From Trebonia kvetii (GTDB taxonomy: Bacteria; Actinomycetota; Actinomycetes; Streptosporangiales; Streptosporangiaceae): DNA of 64,000 nt. The notes below the pieces were generated by a model that was not told the origin of the DNA, searched no databases, and saw only the letters and a program-made list of their open reading frames with translations. The translations under genes were made by a program, and so were the position numbers. Of this stretch, positions 51,307-61,368 are shown piece by piece; the stretch's first letter is position 1; each line of letters begins with the position of its first letter. Location of the stretch: assembly GCF_007827045.1 (NCBI RefSeq), contig NZ_RPFW01000004.1, positions 744,001-808,000 on the forward strand, given 5' to 3'.

Positions 51307-51689
51307 GCGAGCAACTGGTGGTGCGCTTCTTCGCCGCCCTGGAGGCAGGCGACATCGCCGCGCTGCGCGAGATCTACGCGCCGGACGCCGTGATCTGGCA
51401 CAACGACGACCTGCTCGAGCAGCCCGTGGAGGAGAACCTGAAGGTCCTCGCGGGCCTGCACCGGGTGGTGTCCGGCCTGCGCTATGACGTGATCCGGCGG
51501 GTCCCGGCGCCGGACGGCGTGCTGCAGCAGCATGTCTTGCGCGGCCGCCTGCCCGACGGCGCCGAGGTCGCGTTGCACGCCGCGATGTACCTGCGGGTCG
51601 GCGACGGGCACATCACCAGGATCGAGGAGTACCTCGATTCCGGTCAGCGGGCGACGATCAAGGCCGCCAGGGAACGGATGGCGGGCTAG
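51303..51689 (+). CDS. SnoaL/NTF2-like protein
   Basis: 128 aa: VVRFFAALEAGDIAALREIYAPDAVIWHND, then RVGDGHITRIEEYLDSGQ, typical of the SnoaL/ketosteroid-isomerase-like fold. It could be an isomerase, dehydratase or hydrolase on a cyclic intermediate; catalytic Asp and His positions are present but not assignable. Third gene of the ligase-LLM operon; its 3' end overlaps the convergent TetR gene by 4 bp. Confidence 0.85.
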   Translation: MSEQLVVRFFAALEAGDIAALREIYAPDAVIWHNDDLLEQPVEENLKVLAGLHRVVSGLRYDVIRRVPAPDGVLQQHVLRGRLPDGAEVALHAAMYLRVGDGHITRIEEYLDSGQRATIKAARERMAG

Positions 51690-52378
51690 CGGGGCGCCCT
51701 CGCGTGCGCCTCGCACGCGCACGGGCGCGGCGCGCGCGCCGCGATGCCGCCGAGGACGAGGGACAGGATCGTCTCAAAGATGTCGTCGTCCTTGACGACG
51801 GGCAGTTCCTCGCGGACGCACCAGATGTCCGGGTACACCGTGCGGTCGGCGACCAGGTACGCGCGCGTCCACGCTTCCCTGTCCTTGCGCTGCGCGGCCT
51901 CGTCGAGTGCCAGGAACGTCGCCTCGCCGCCGGACCAGAAGAGCGTGAAGTCGCCGAACGCCCGGTAGACCACCGCCGCCTCCTTCCCGGTGAAGCCGGC
52001 CTGGTGCAGCGCGCCGATGATGATGTCGACCGCGCGCATCTCCGCGGGCCCCTGCGTGGTCCGGTAGTTGGTCAGCGAAGCGGCGGCCGGGTGCGCCAGC
52101 GAGGTGTGGCGGGCTCGGCGGGCGAGGTCGCGCAGCGTCTCGATCCAGCACTCGGAGGGCTCGATCCCGCTGAGACCTTCCTCGATCATCGCGTCCGCGA
52201 TGGCCAGGATCAGGTCGTCCTTGCTCGCGAAGTGCCGGTAGATCGCGGTCGGGTCCGCACCGAGCGCACGGCCGAGCTTGGGCAGGCTGAATCCCGCCAC
52301 GCCGTCCTTGTCGAGCAGTCGAAGCGACTCGCGGACGAGCAGTTCGCGGGTAAGGCTGCCCCGCGGCAGACCGCTCAT
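51686..52378 (-). CDS. TetR family transcriptional regulator
   Basis: 230 aa with AAGGGG before the ATG. HTH VRESLRLLDKDGVAGFSLPK then LGRALGADPTAIYRHFASKD; the C-terminal domain carries TetR_C-type features (ALHQAGFTGKEAAVVYRAFGDF). It lies between the ligase/LLM operon (convergent) and the ABC importer operon (divergent). Inverted TTATGGACA half-sites in front of it suggest autoregulation and control of the importer. Confidence 0.9.
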   Translation of the reverse strand: MSGLPRGSLTRELLVRESLRLLDKDGVAGFSLPKLGRALGADPTAIYRHFASKDDLILAIADAMIEEGLSGIEPSECWIETLRDLARRARHTSLAHPAAASLTNYRTTQGPAEMRAVDIIIGALHQAGFTGKEAAVVYRAFGDFTLFWSGGEATFLALDEAAQRKDREAWTRAYLVADRTVYPDIWCVREELPVVKDDDIFETILSLVLGGIAARAPRPCACEAHARAPR

Positions 52379-52396
52379 GGGACCCCTTTCTTTGTG

Positions 52397-52455
52397 TTAT
52401 GGACACTGTACGGCAAATGCTTGGTCATAACCATTGACAAGATATTTGTCCATAA
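52397..52455. promoter_or_regulatory. TTATGGACA inverted half-sites between TetR and ABC operon
   Basis: TTATGGACA at 52397-52405 and its exact reverse complement TGTCCATAA at 52447-52455, with a third related half-site (gtcataa, 52424-52430) between them. TTGACA at 52434-52439 could be the -35 of the rightward promoter. The whole 91-bp gap is AT-rich relative to its surroundings. Confidence 0.55.
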
Positions 52456-52469
52456 AGTTCACTACGGCC

Positions 52470-54107
52470 ATGACTCGCCGTTGGCTTCGCTACACAGCCG
52501 CTCTCGCCCTGCTGGTCGGCCTGCCGGCCTGCGGCCGCTCGCTCAGCTCAGCTACCTCCGCCGCGCCGGCCGCGCTCTCGCCCACTGCGGGACTCGTCGC
52601 CACCACGCCGGCGGGCACCAAGCAGGTCACCAGCCTGACCTGGGCCGTCTACCGTGACGTGAACTCGCTCGACCCCGCCTTCGCGTTCGACTACCCAGAG
52701 AACACCGCGATCTCGCTGATGTGCGAGTCGCTGCTGCGCCAGCAGCCGGACGGCTCGCTGGCCCCCGGCCTTGCCACGGTGACGTATCCGTCGTCGACCT
52801 CGATCGTCTTCACGATCCGCAAGGGCGCCGCGTTCTGGGACGGCCACCCGGTGACCCCGGCCGACGTCGTCTACAGCCTGGACCGGCAGATGAACCCCGC
52901 GACCGGCGGTTTCTACGGCCAGGGGTTCGACCGGGTGAAGTCCATCGCGGCGACCGGCGCCGACCAGGTGACGATCACCCTCAAGCAGCCCGACTACTGG
53001 CTGCCAGGCGAACTGGCGTCGATGGGCGGCGTGATCATCGAGAAGGCGTTCGCGGAAAAGCAGGGCAAGAATTACGGCACGCCCGCCGGGTCGATCATGT
53101 GCACCGGCGCGTACAAGCTCAAGTCGTGGACGCCTGGTGTCGGCGTCACCGCTGTGGCCGGCAAGAACTACTGGGACCACTCCGTCCACCCGATGGTTCA
53201 GCAGATCGTGCTCAAGGGCGTGCCCGACCCCACGAGCCTCACCTCAGGCATGCTCACCGGGGCAATTCAGGGTTCCTACTACTTCGGCCTGTCCACGCTC
53301 AGCCAGCTGCAGAAGAGCAAGAACGTCAAGGTCTACCAGGGCCCGGGCTGGGAGACCGACGCGTTCGTGGTTGCGGCGAACTCGGGTCCGCTCGCCAACG
53401 TGAAGGTGCGCCAGGCGCTGTCGCTCGCGCTCAACCGCAAGTCCATCATCAGCCAGGTGTACGACGGCGCGGCGCTGATGCCGCGCTGGCTGGCCAACCC
53501 CGGCGCGTTCGGCTACGGCACGCAGGTGTTCAACACCGCCTACAACGGTTCGGCGGTGATGAACCAGAACCTGGCCGCGGCGAAGAAGCTGGTGCAGCAG
53601 GCGGGAGCGGCGGGCCAGACGATCACCCTCGGCACGTCAAGCCAGATCCCGAGCATCGCGGCGGAGACCGGCGCCTACCAGCAGGCCGCGGAGGCGATCG
53701 GGCTGAAGGTCAAACTCGACTCGGTGTCGGCGGACAACTACATCAACTTCTTCACCTCGGCCTCGGCGCGCAAGGGCGTGGACGGCTGGATCACGGTGAA
53801 CTACGGCGACTACGCCGACCCGGCCGCGCTGCTCGCCACCGTGGTGCTGCCCAATGGGTCGCAGAACTACGACAGCTACAGCAACACGCAGCTGACCTCG
53901 CTGCTCCAGCAGGCCCGGGGCACCGCCGACCTGAACGCCCGGGCCGCGCTCGTCGCCAAGGCCGAGCAGCTAGCCGCCAAGGACCTGCCGTGGATCCCCA
54001 ACGCGCAGCCGACGAACGTGCTGATGATGAACGACAGCATCACCGGCGCGACCGGCTCGTTCGCCTACATGTTCGCGCCGTGGGCCAACACTCTCGGCGG
54101 GAAGTAG
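52470..54107 (+). CDS. ABC transporter substrate-binding lipoprotein (family 5)
   Basis: 545 aa. Signal peptide with lipobox LVGLPAC (Cys21), a Ser/Ala-rich linker, then the SBP_bac_5 fold: DVNSLDPAFAFDYPENTAI, IRKGAAFWDGHPVTPADVVYSLDR and VRQALSLALNRKSIISQVYDGAA. It binds di/oligopeptides or related solutes outside the membrane. First gene of a rightward importer operon (SBP, two permeases, two ATPases, amidase). No ribosome site is seen before ATG 52470. Confidence 0.92.
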   Translation: MTRRWLRYTAALALLVGLPACGRSLSSATSAAPAALSPTAGLVATTPAGTKQVTSLTWAVYRDVNSLDPAFAFDYPENTAISLMCESLLRQQPDGSLAPGLATVTYPSSTSIVFTIRKGAAFWDGHPVTPADVVYSLDRQMNPATGGFYGQGFDRVKSIAATGADQVTITLKQPDYWLPGELASMGGVIIEKAFAEKQGKNYGTPAGSIMCTGAYKLKSWTPGVGVTAVAGKNYWDHSVHPMVQQIVLKGVPDPTSLTSGMLTGAIQGSYYFGLSTLSQLQKSKNVKVYQGPGWETDAFVVAANSGPLANVKVRQALSLALNRKSIISQVYDGAALMPRWLANPGAFGYGTQVFNTAYNGSAVMNQNLAAAKKLVQQAGAAGQTITLGTSSQIPSIAAETGAYQQAAEAIGLKVKLDSVSADNYINFFTSASARKGVDGWITVNYGDYADPAALLATVVLPNGSQNYDSYSNTQLTSLLQQARGTADLNARAALVAKAEQLAAKDLPWIPNAQPTNVLMMNDSITGATGSFAYMFAPWANTLGGK

Positions 54108-54115
54108 GGGAAAGC

Positions 54116-55066
54116 ATGCGCTTCCTCGCCCGCCGGATGGCGATGCTGATCGGCAGCCTGCTCGTCGCCAGCTTCGTGATCTTCGGCGCGATGTACATGG
54201 CGCCGGGCAGTGCACTCGCGGCACTGTCCGGCGGCAGGGCACTCCCCGCAGCCAGCGTGGCCATCCTCGACCAGCGTTATCACCTCAATGATCCGTTCCT
54301 CGCGCAGTACGGATACTGGCTGGACGGTGTGGTGCACGGCAACCTCGGGATCTCGATCACGCTGCGGGAGAATGTCTCCACCCTGATCGGCAACCGGATC
54401 TGGACCACTGCCGGCCTTGTGCTGTACGCGAGCCTGATCATCTGCCTCGTCGGCATCGCGCTCGGCGTCGTGGCCGGACTGCGACCCGGCTGGCTCGACA
54501 CCTCGACGCTCGTCAGCACCGCGGTGACGGCGGCGATCCCCTCGTTCGTCGCCTCGATCGTGCTGATCACGGTGTTCGCGGTCAAGCTCGGCTGGTTCCC
54601 CGCCCTGTCGACGGGCACCGGCGGCGGGTTCCTCAGCAACCTGCGGACATTCACCCTGCCCGCGGTCGCGCTCGCGCTCAGTTCGCTGGCGATCGTCGCC
54701 CGGGTCACCAGGGCGGCGATCCGCGAGGAGGCGGACCGCGAACACGTGCAGACCGCGATCAGCCGCGGCATACCGCCGCGGCAGATCATCCAGCGGCACA
54801 TCCTGCGCAACGCGGCGATCCCGATCACCACGGTCTCGGCGATCACGGTGGCGTCGCTGATCGCGGTGGCCGCGGTGGTGGAGACCGCGTTCTCGATGAA
54901 CGGGCTCGGTGCCTACCTCGTGCAGGCCGCGCAGTCCAAGGACCTCGCGGTGGTGCAGGGCATATCGCTGGTCTTGGTTACCGCGTTCGTCGTGGTCAAC
55001 CTGTTCGCCGATCTCCTCTACGCGGTGCTCGACCCGCGCGTCAAGCTGGGAGCGAGGGCGTCATGA
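54116..55066 (+). CDS. ABC transporter permease (DppB/OppB-like)
   Basis: 316 aa, ATG preceded by gtagggga. Six transmembrane helices; N-terminal FLARRMAMLIGSLLVASF, the conserved PGSALAAL loop, and the EAA motif region REEADREHVQTAISRGIPPRQI with the ATPase contact. Partner of the next gene; the stop/start overlap is ATGA. Confidence 0.92.
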   Translation: MRFLARRMAMLIGSLLVASFVIFGAMYMAPGSALAALSGGRALPAASVAILDQRYHLNDPFLAQYGYWLDGVVHGNLGISITLRENVSTLIGNRIWTTAGLVLYASLIICLVGIALGVVAGLRPGWLDTSTLVSTAVTAAIPSFVASIVLITVFAVKLGWFPALSTGTGGGFLSNLRTFTLPAVALALSSLAIVARVTRAAIREEADREHVQTAISRGIPPRQIIQRHILRNAAIPITTVSAITVASLIAVAAVVETAFSMNGLGAYLVQAAQSKDLAVVQGISLVLVTAFVVVNLFADLLYAVLDPRVKLGARAS

Positions 55067-55910
55067 CCGCACTGACCTTCACCAGGGCACGGAGCTTCAT
55101 TCGGACGCCAGGCAGGCTCGGCAAGTCGGGGACCGCCAGCGCGGTCGTCATCGCCCTCGCCGTGCTCGCCGCGCTGTTCGGCCCCTGGCTCGCGCCCTAC
55201 GACCCGAACGCGCCGGACCTGCAGATCGCCTGGGTGGGCCCGGTCTCCGGCCACCTGCTCGGCTTCGACTTCCAGGGCCGCGACGTGCTGTCCCGGCTGC
55301 TTGCGGGCGCGCAGTCCTCGATGCTGGGGCCGCTTGTCGTCGTCGCGCTCGCGATGGCGGGCGGCGCGGCGTTCGCGCTCATCGCCGCCTGGCGGCGCGG
55401 CGCGACCGATGCGGTCATCTCCTCGGGTCTTGACGTGCTGTTCGCCTTCCCCGGCATCCTGCTCGCGGTGCTCGCGACGACGGTGTTCGGCGCGGGGCTC
55501 ACCGCCGCGGCCGTGGCGCTGTCCATCGCCTACCTGCCCTACGTCGCCCGGGTGCTGCGGGCCGGCGCGCTGCGCGAACGCAGCCAGCCCTACGTGCAGG
55601 CGCTCGAGGTCCAGGGCGCGTCGGTGCCGCGGATCTGCCTGGCCCACATCCTGCCGAACATGTCGCGGATGATCGTCGCCCAGGCCACCGTGCTGTTCGG
55701 CTACGCGATGGTCGACCTGGCCGCGATCTCGTTCCTCGGGCTTGGCGTGCAGCCGCCCGCACCCAACTGGGGCGTGATGATCTCCGAGAACCAGCCGGGC
55801 ATCATGCAGGGCTACCCGCTGCCGGCGCTCACGGCGGCCCTGTGCGTGGTCGCCGTGGTGATCGCGGTCAACGTGCTCGGCGAGCGTCTACTTGAGCGGG
55901 AGGCGGTCCG

Positions 55911-55914
<4 letters not shown>
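55063..55914 (+). CDS. ABC transporter permease (DppC/OppC-like)
   Basis: 283 aa with six helices, an N-terminal OppC_N-type segment (NAPDLQIAWVGPVSGHLLG, then FQGRDVLSRLLAGAQSS) and the EAA region RERSQPYVQALEVQGASVPRI. It forms the membrane channel with the OppB-like protein. ATGA overlaps both neighbours. Confidence 0.92.
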
Positions 55915-56901
<987 letters not shown>

Positions 56902-56909
<8 letters not shown>

Positions 56910-57732
56910 CGTCCTCGAGGTGGAGAACCTGCGCAAGGAGTACGGCGACCTGGTCGCGGTGGACGGCGTGTCGTTCGCCATCGGCGAGGGCCAGTCGCTG
57001 GCGATCGTGGGGGAGTCCGGCTCGGGCAAGACAACGATCGCCCGGATGATCATCGGCCTCGAGCGTCCCACCAGCGGGCGGATCAGCGCCTGCGGCAACG
57101 ACCGGAGCGCTCCCGTCCGCGCGGCGGGCAAGCGCCGGAAGCGCGGCCGCGAGGTGCAGATCGTCTTCCAGGACCCGTACACCAGCCTCGACCCCAGGCA
57201 CAGCGCGGAGACCGCGATCGACGAGGTGCTGCGCATTCACCACGGCTGGGACGCGGCGCGGCGCAGGGAGCGGGTGGCCGAGCTCGCCGGTCTCGTCGGC
57301 CTCGACACCAGGCAGCGGTCGGTTCCGCCCAAGTCGCTGTCCGGCGGGCAGCGGCAGCGGGTGGCGATCGCCAGGGCGCTCGCCGCCGAGCCGAAGGTGC
57401 TGATCCTCGATGAGTCGGTCGCCGCGCTCGACGTGTCCATCCAGGCGCAGGTGCTCAACCTGCTCGCCGACATCAGGGACGCGACCGGCATCAGCTACCT
57501 GCTGATCAGCCACGACCTCGCTGTCGTGCGGCAGCTCACCGAGCAGGTCATCGTCATGCGCAAGGGCAGCGTCGTGGAGCGGGGGGCGACGGGCACCGTG
57601 CTCGACGACCCGCAGCACGCCTACACCCGGCTACTGCGGGAGAGCGTCCCGCGCCCCGGATGGCAACCACAGAGGAGAATCAGTGCATTACCTGTCGGCG
57701 ACCGAGGCGCTGCGCCTGTTCCGGTCCGGTGA
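56902..57732 (+). CDS. ABC transporter ATP-binding protein (DppF/OppF-like), short
   Basis: 276 aa. Walker A GESGSGKT, FQDPYTSLDPRHSAETA, signature LSGGQRQRVAIARALAAEP and Walker B LILDESVAALDVS. It lacks the C-terminal oligopeptide domain of typical OppF. The last 17 codons overlap the amidase start region (57683-57732), where the amidase has its own ribosome site; the ATPase tail there (RISALPVGDRGAAPVPVR) is probably not under selection. Confidence 0.9.
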
Positions 57733-59086
57733 GGCGTCCCCTGTCGAGCTTGTCTCGGCCGTGATCGAACGCGCCGAGGCGGTCGAGCCGTCCGTCAACG
57801 CGTTCGCTGAGATGTTCTACGACCAGGCGCTCGACGCCGCCCGCGCGGCGGAGAAGCGGTACCTGGCCGGCGACGCGCGGCCGCTCGAGGGCCTGCCGGT
57901 CGCGGTTAAGGAGGAGGCGCCGATCGCCGGGCACCGCAACACGCTCGGCTCGCTGCCGCTGCGCGACGAGGTGGCGACCGTGACCGCGCCGTTCGTGCAG
58001 CGGATCATCGACGCGGGCGGCATCGTGCACGCGCGGACCACCACACCCGAGTTCTGCTGCGCGCCGGTCACCTGGACGAAGCTGTGGGGCGTGACCCGCA
58101 ACCCGTGGAATCTAGCGTACTCGCCAGGCGGGTCGAGCGGCGGCTCGGCGGCGGCGCTCGCCGCGGGCAGCACGACGCTGGCCACCGGGTCCGACATCGG
58201 CGGATCGATCCGTATCCCGTCCTCGTTCTGCGGCGTGACCGGGTTCAAGCCGCCGTACGGCCGGGTGCCCGAGTTCCCGCCATTCAACCTCGACCACTAC
58301 TGCCACGAGGGCCCGATGGCGCGCTCCGTCGCGGACGTCGCGCTGCTCGAGAACGTGATCGCCGGGCCGCACCCGTCTGACGTGGTGTCGCTGCGGCCCA
58401 AGCTGGTGATTCCGTCGCCGCTCGAACCGGCGGCTGGCCTGCGCATCGCGCTCAGTCCCGACCTCGGCTGCTTCGACGTGGACGCCGACGTCGCGGCGAA
58501 CACTCTCGCGGCCGCGGAACGGCTGCGCGAGGCGGGCGCGGTCGTCACCGAGGTGTCGCTGCCGTGGAAGCTCGCGGACATCATCCGCGCGGCGCGGATT
58601 CACTTCGGGATGATCTTCGGGCCGTCGGTTCGCCCGCTGCTTGAGGCGCATGGCGACGATCTCACCTCCTACGCGCGGGCGTTCGTCGCGGAGAGCGACG
58701 AGATCGCGAAGGAGGACTACTACCAGGGGCTTGAGCTGGAGGCGGCGCTCTACTATCCGCTCGGCGAACTCCTCGAGGAGTACGACGCGCTGATCTGCCC
58801 GACGATGGCGGTCCCGGCGCTGCCCGCGGAATGGGATCACGGCGACATCCCCGAGGGACGCAACGACAGCAGTTGGATGGACGTGATGATGACGGTCCCG
58901 TTCAACATCGCCAGCCGCTGCCCGGTGCTCAGCGTCCCGTCAGGGCGCGCGGGCAACGGCGTGCCGACCGGCCTATCGATTGTCGGCAAGACCTACGACG
59001 ACGTGACCGCATTCCGCGTCGCCGCCGCGCACGAGGAGCGCTACCCCTGGTACACCGACCCGGCGCACCGGCCGGCCATCGGGTAG
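57683..59086 (+). CDS. Amidase signature family enzyme
   Basis: 467 aa, GTG start with agaggaga just upstream. Ser-cisSer-Lys triad: Lys76 in AVKEEAPIAG, cis-Ser in PGGSSGGSAA (151-152) and nucleophile Ser175 in GSDIGGSIRIP. It hydrolyses an amide (or aryl amide) to acid and ammonia or amine. As the last gene of the importer operon it probably cleaves the imported solute. Overlap with the ATPase gene is 50 bp. Confidence 0.93.
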   Translation: MHYLSATEALRLFRSGEASPVELVSAVIERAEAVEPSVNAFAEMFYDQALDAARAAEKRYLAGDARPLEGLPVAVKEEAPIAGHRNTLGSLPLRDEVATVTAPFVQRIIDAGGIVHARTTTPEFCCAPVTWTKLWGVTRNPWNLAYSPGGSSGGSAAALAAGSTTLATGSDIGGSIRIPSSFCGVTGFKPPYGRVPEFPPFNLDHYCHEGPMARSVADVALLENVIAGPHPSDVVSLRPKLVIPSPLEPAAGLRIALSPDLGCFDVDADVAANTLAAAERLREAGAVVTEVSLPWKLADIIRAARIHFGMIFGPSVRPLLEAHGDDLTSYARAFVAESDEIAKEDYYQGLELEAALYYPLGELLEEYDALICPTMAVPALPAEWDHGDIPEGRNDSSWMDVMMTVPFNIASRCPVLSVPSGRAGNGVPTGLSIVGKTYDDVTAFRVAAAHEERYPWYTDPAHRPAIG

Positions 59087-59153
59087 TCCCTGGCACCGTC
59101 GGGCCCGCGTGCTGGGGTGGCGCGGGTCCGGCGGTCAGCGTCCCTGCGGCGCG

Positions 59154-60467
59154 TCACGGCGCCACGGTTCCCGTTGCCAGCGCCACGGTGACGCCGACGG
59201 CCGCGGCGGACAGCAGGGTGAGCACGACGCCGCGGCGCAGCGGGAACAGCAGCACGAGCGCCCCGGCAAGCACCAGGTACTGCCATGGGTGGGAAATCTC
59301 CCTGGCGAGCGTGATCGCGGAGCCGAAGATCGCGCCGATCGCGGCGGGCCCCGCGCCCTGCAGGAAGGCGCGGGCCCGGCGGTCACCGCGGATCCGGTCG
59401 AAGTGCCGGGCGCCGAGCAGCACCAAGGCGAACGACGGCGCGAACGCGACCGCGGAGGCAAGGAGTCCGCCCGCGATCCCCGCCGCCGCGTAGCCCACCA
59501 CGGCCACGGTCTGCACCACGGGACCCGGCGTAACCTGGCCGAGCGCGACCGCGTTGAGGAACTGCGGGCCGGTCATCCAGTGGTAGCGGCTGACGGCGTC
59601 GGCCTGCATCAGCGGGATGATCACGAACCCGCCGCCGAACGATAGCCCGCCGACCTTGATCGCCACCCACGCGATGGACGCGAGCACTCCGCCGCCGACC
59701 GCCCAGGTGAGCGCGAGCGGCGCGGCCGCAAGGCCGCGGAGCATGCCGGGCCCGCCCTCCGTGCCCAGCCCGCCCTCCGTGCCCGGCCCGCCCTCCGTGC
59801 CCGGCTCCCGCTCTTGCTCATGCGGGCGCTCCCTGGGCGGGTCCGGCGTGGGCGGATGCGGCCCGCGCCGGCGCTGGACGGCGAGTTCGACCGCGCCGCA
59901 GGCAAGCAGCACGGCGACAAGCCAGGGGCCGATGGTCGCGGCCGCGGCGAGTCCTGCGGCCAGGTAGCAGAACCAGCGCGCCGTGGCCGGCCTGTTCCGC
60001 CAGCTCGGGGTGGCGAGCGAGGCTCCGGCCGCGAGCGCGACCGCGGGGACGGCGCCGCCCGCGCCTGCCCCGGCGCCGAGCACGGCGAGCGGGGGAGAGG
60101 CGGACACGAACAGCACAGAAAGCGCGAGAATGACGACCAGGCCGGGCATGAAGAACCCGGCGCCGCCGACCAGGGCGCCGGCCCGGCCGCGCAGCCGCCA
60201 GGCGCAGAAGATAGCCAGCTGCGTCGAGGCCGGCCCCGGCATCAGGTTGCAGACCGCGATCGCGTCCTCGAACTCGGTCGCATCCAGCCAGCCCCTCCGC
60301 TCGACGCACAGCTGCCGTAGCAGCCGGATGTGCGCGGGCGGTCCGCCGAATCCGATGACACCGATCCGGCCCCACTCGCGCAGCACCGTCCGCAGCGGCA
60401 CAGCGGGCGCCGGCGCAGCCCCTGCCGGGCCGGGGCCCGGGCCCGCGTCGCCTTCGGTGCCCGCCAT
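59154..60467 (-). CDS. chrA: Chromate transporter family protein ChrA
   Basis: 437 aa, long-chain (two-domain) CHR family. Each half has the family signature: FGGPPAHIRLLRQLCV with CNLMPGPASTQLAIFCAW in the first, FGGGFVIIPLMQADAV with ALGQVTPGPVVQTVAVVGY in the second. Ten to twelve membrane helices are expected. The linker between halves (residues about 215-245) has a triple PGTEGG repeat encoded by three 18-bp copies. It exports chromate or a related oxyanion by proton-driven exchange. It follows the MOSC gene after a 2-bp gap. Confidence 0.92.
   Translation of the reverse strand: MAGTEGDAGPGPGPAGAAPAPAVPLRTVLREWGRIGVIGFGGPPAHIRLLRQLCVERRGWLDATEFEDAIAVCNLMPGPASTQLAIFCAWRLRGRAGALVGGAGFFMPGLVVILALSVLFVSASPPLAVLGAGAGAGGAVPAVALAAGASLATPSWRNRPATARWFCYLAAGLAAAATIGPWLVAVLLACGAVELAVQRRRGPHPPTPDPPRERPHEQEREPGTEGGPGTEGGLGTEGGPGMLRGLAAAPLALTWAVGGGVLASIAWVAIKVGGLSFGGGFVIIPLMQADAVSRYHWMTGPQFLNAVALGQVTPGPVVQTVAVVGYAAAGIAGGLLASAVAFAPSFALVLLGARHFDRIRGDRRARAFLQGAGPAAIGAIFGSAITLAREISHPWQYLVLAGALVLLFPLRRGVVLTLLSAAAVGVTVALATGTVAP
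59751..59804 (-). repeat. Three 18-bp tandem repeats in chrA
   Basis: 59751-59768, 59769-59786 and 59787-59804 (cccgccctccgtgccc plus ag or gg) differ at one position. They encode the inter-domain linker, a tolerant place for repeat growth. Confidence 0.88.
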
Positions 60468-60469
60468 GC

Positions 60470-61312
60470 TCAGGCCGGCCGCGCGACGTCGCCGAGCCCG
60501 ACCCGGCCCGGGCTGATCACCTGCGCGTAGACGCCGGCGCAGGGCTGCGGTGCGAAGTCGTCCATCGCGCTGATCCTATTGCGGGCGGCGGGCACCCGCA
60601 GCGCGTCGGCGTCGCGCGGCAGGTCGCCGTGCTCCAGGGTCGGGATGGCGCAGCGGGGGGTGCGCGCGATGACGCGGATCACCAGGTCACGGCCGACGCG
60701 CAGGTCGCAGCCCGCCCAGTCGTTCTCGGCGAACCCCGGCGCCTCGGTGCGGATGACGATGTTGGGCCGGTACCGCTCGAGCTCGACGGTGCCACGGGGG
60801 CTGAGCGCCGCGATCCGGTCAAGCGTCGACGTGGTGATCACGTGCAGCGGCGCGAAGTCGACGAAGGTGCCGCCGGGTGAGGCGCCGCCAAGCTGGCCGT
60901 TCTCCACCCGGACCAGCGCGCTGATGCCGTCCCGCAGCACCTCCTCGGGGACCGCCCGGTCGAACCTGGCATCGGGCGGCGGGGTGGAGGCCAGCGTCAC
61001 CGGCTGGTCGAGGAACTCCGACAGTGCCGCCTCGATGCCCGGGTCTGCGGGAACCAGCACGGAACCGTGAGGGAACGTGATCCGCACGGCAGGGCCATGG
61101 AATGCGGCGCGAAGCTTCAGCAGGCGCCGCCACAGCCGCGGGTTCTTCGCGCTGGCGATCTTGCCGGACTCCCGGTGGATAAGGCCGAGGACGCGGTCTC
61201 CGGCCAGGCCGCGCGCGGTCACCTCGCCGGCGGCCAGGTCCTCGCCGAGCATCGACTTGACCGGGTAGCGGCGCAGCACCGCCACCGTTCCCAGGCCGGT
61301 TTCGTCAGTCAT
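60470..61312 (-). CDS. MOSC domain protein
   Basis: 280 aa: MOSC_N beta barrel (TVAVLRRYPVKSMLGEDL, then GDRVLGLIHRESGKIASAKN) and MOSC domain (RPNIVIRTEAPGFAENDWAG) with the conserved Cys in RTPRCAIPTLEHGD that binds sulfur or the molybdenum cofactor. Related to mARC/YcbX-type N-hydroxylated-compound reductases. The 3' end is 2 bp from chrA, so the two share a transcript. Confidence 0.9.
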   Translation of the reverse strand: MTDETGLGTVAVLRRYPVKSMLGEDLAAGEVTARGLAGDRVLGLIHRESGKIASAKNPRLWRRLLKLRAAFHGPAVRITFPHGSVLVPADPGIEAALSEFLDQPVTLASTPPPDARFDRAVPEEVLRDGISALVRVENGQLGGASPGGTFVDFAPLHVITTSTLDRIAALSPRGTVELERYRPNIVIRTEAPGFAENDWAGCDLRVGRDLVIRVIARTPRCAIPTLEHGDLPRDADALRVPAARNRISAMDDFAPQPCAGVYAQVISPGRVGLGDVARPA

Positions 61313-61368
61313 CGTCCGCGCTCACGCGCCAAAGCCTATTTTCCCCCGGCACGCGGCGGGTAACGGGT

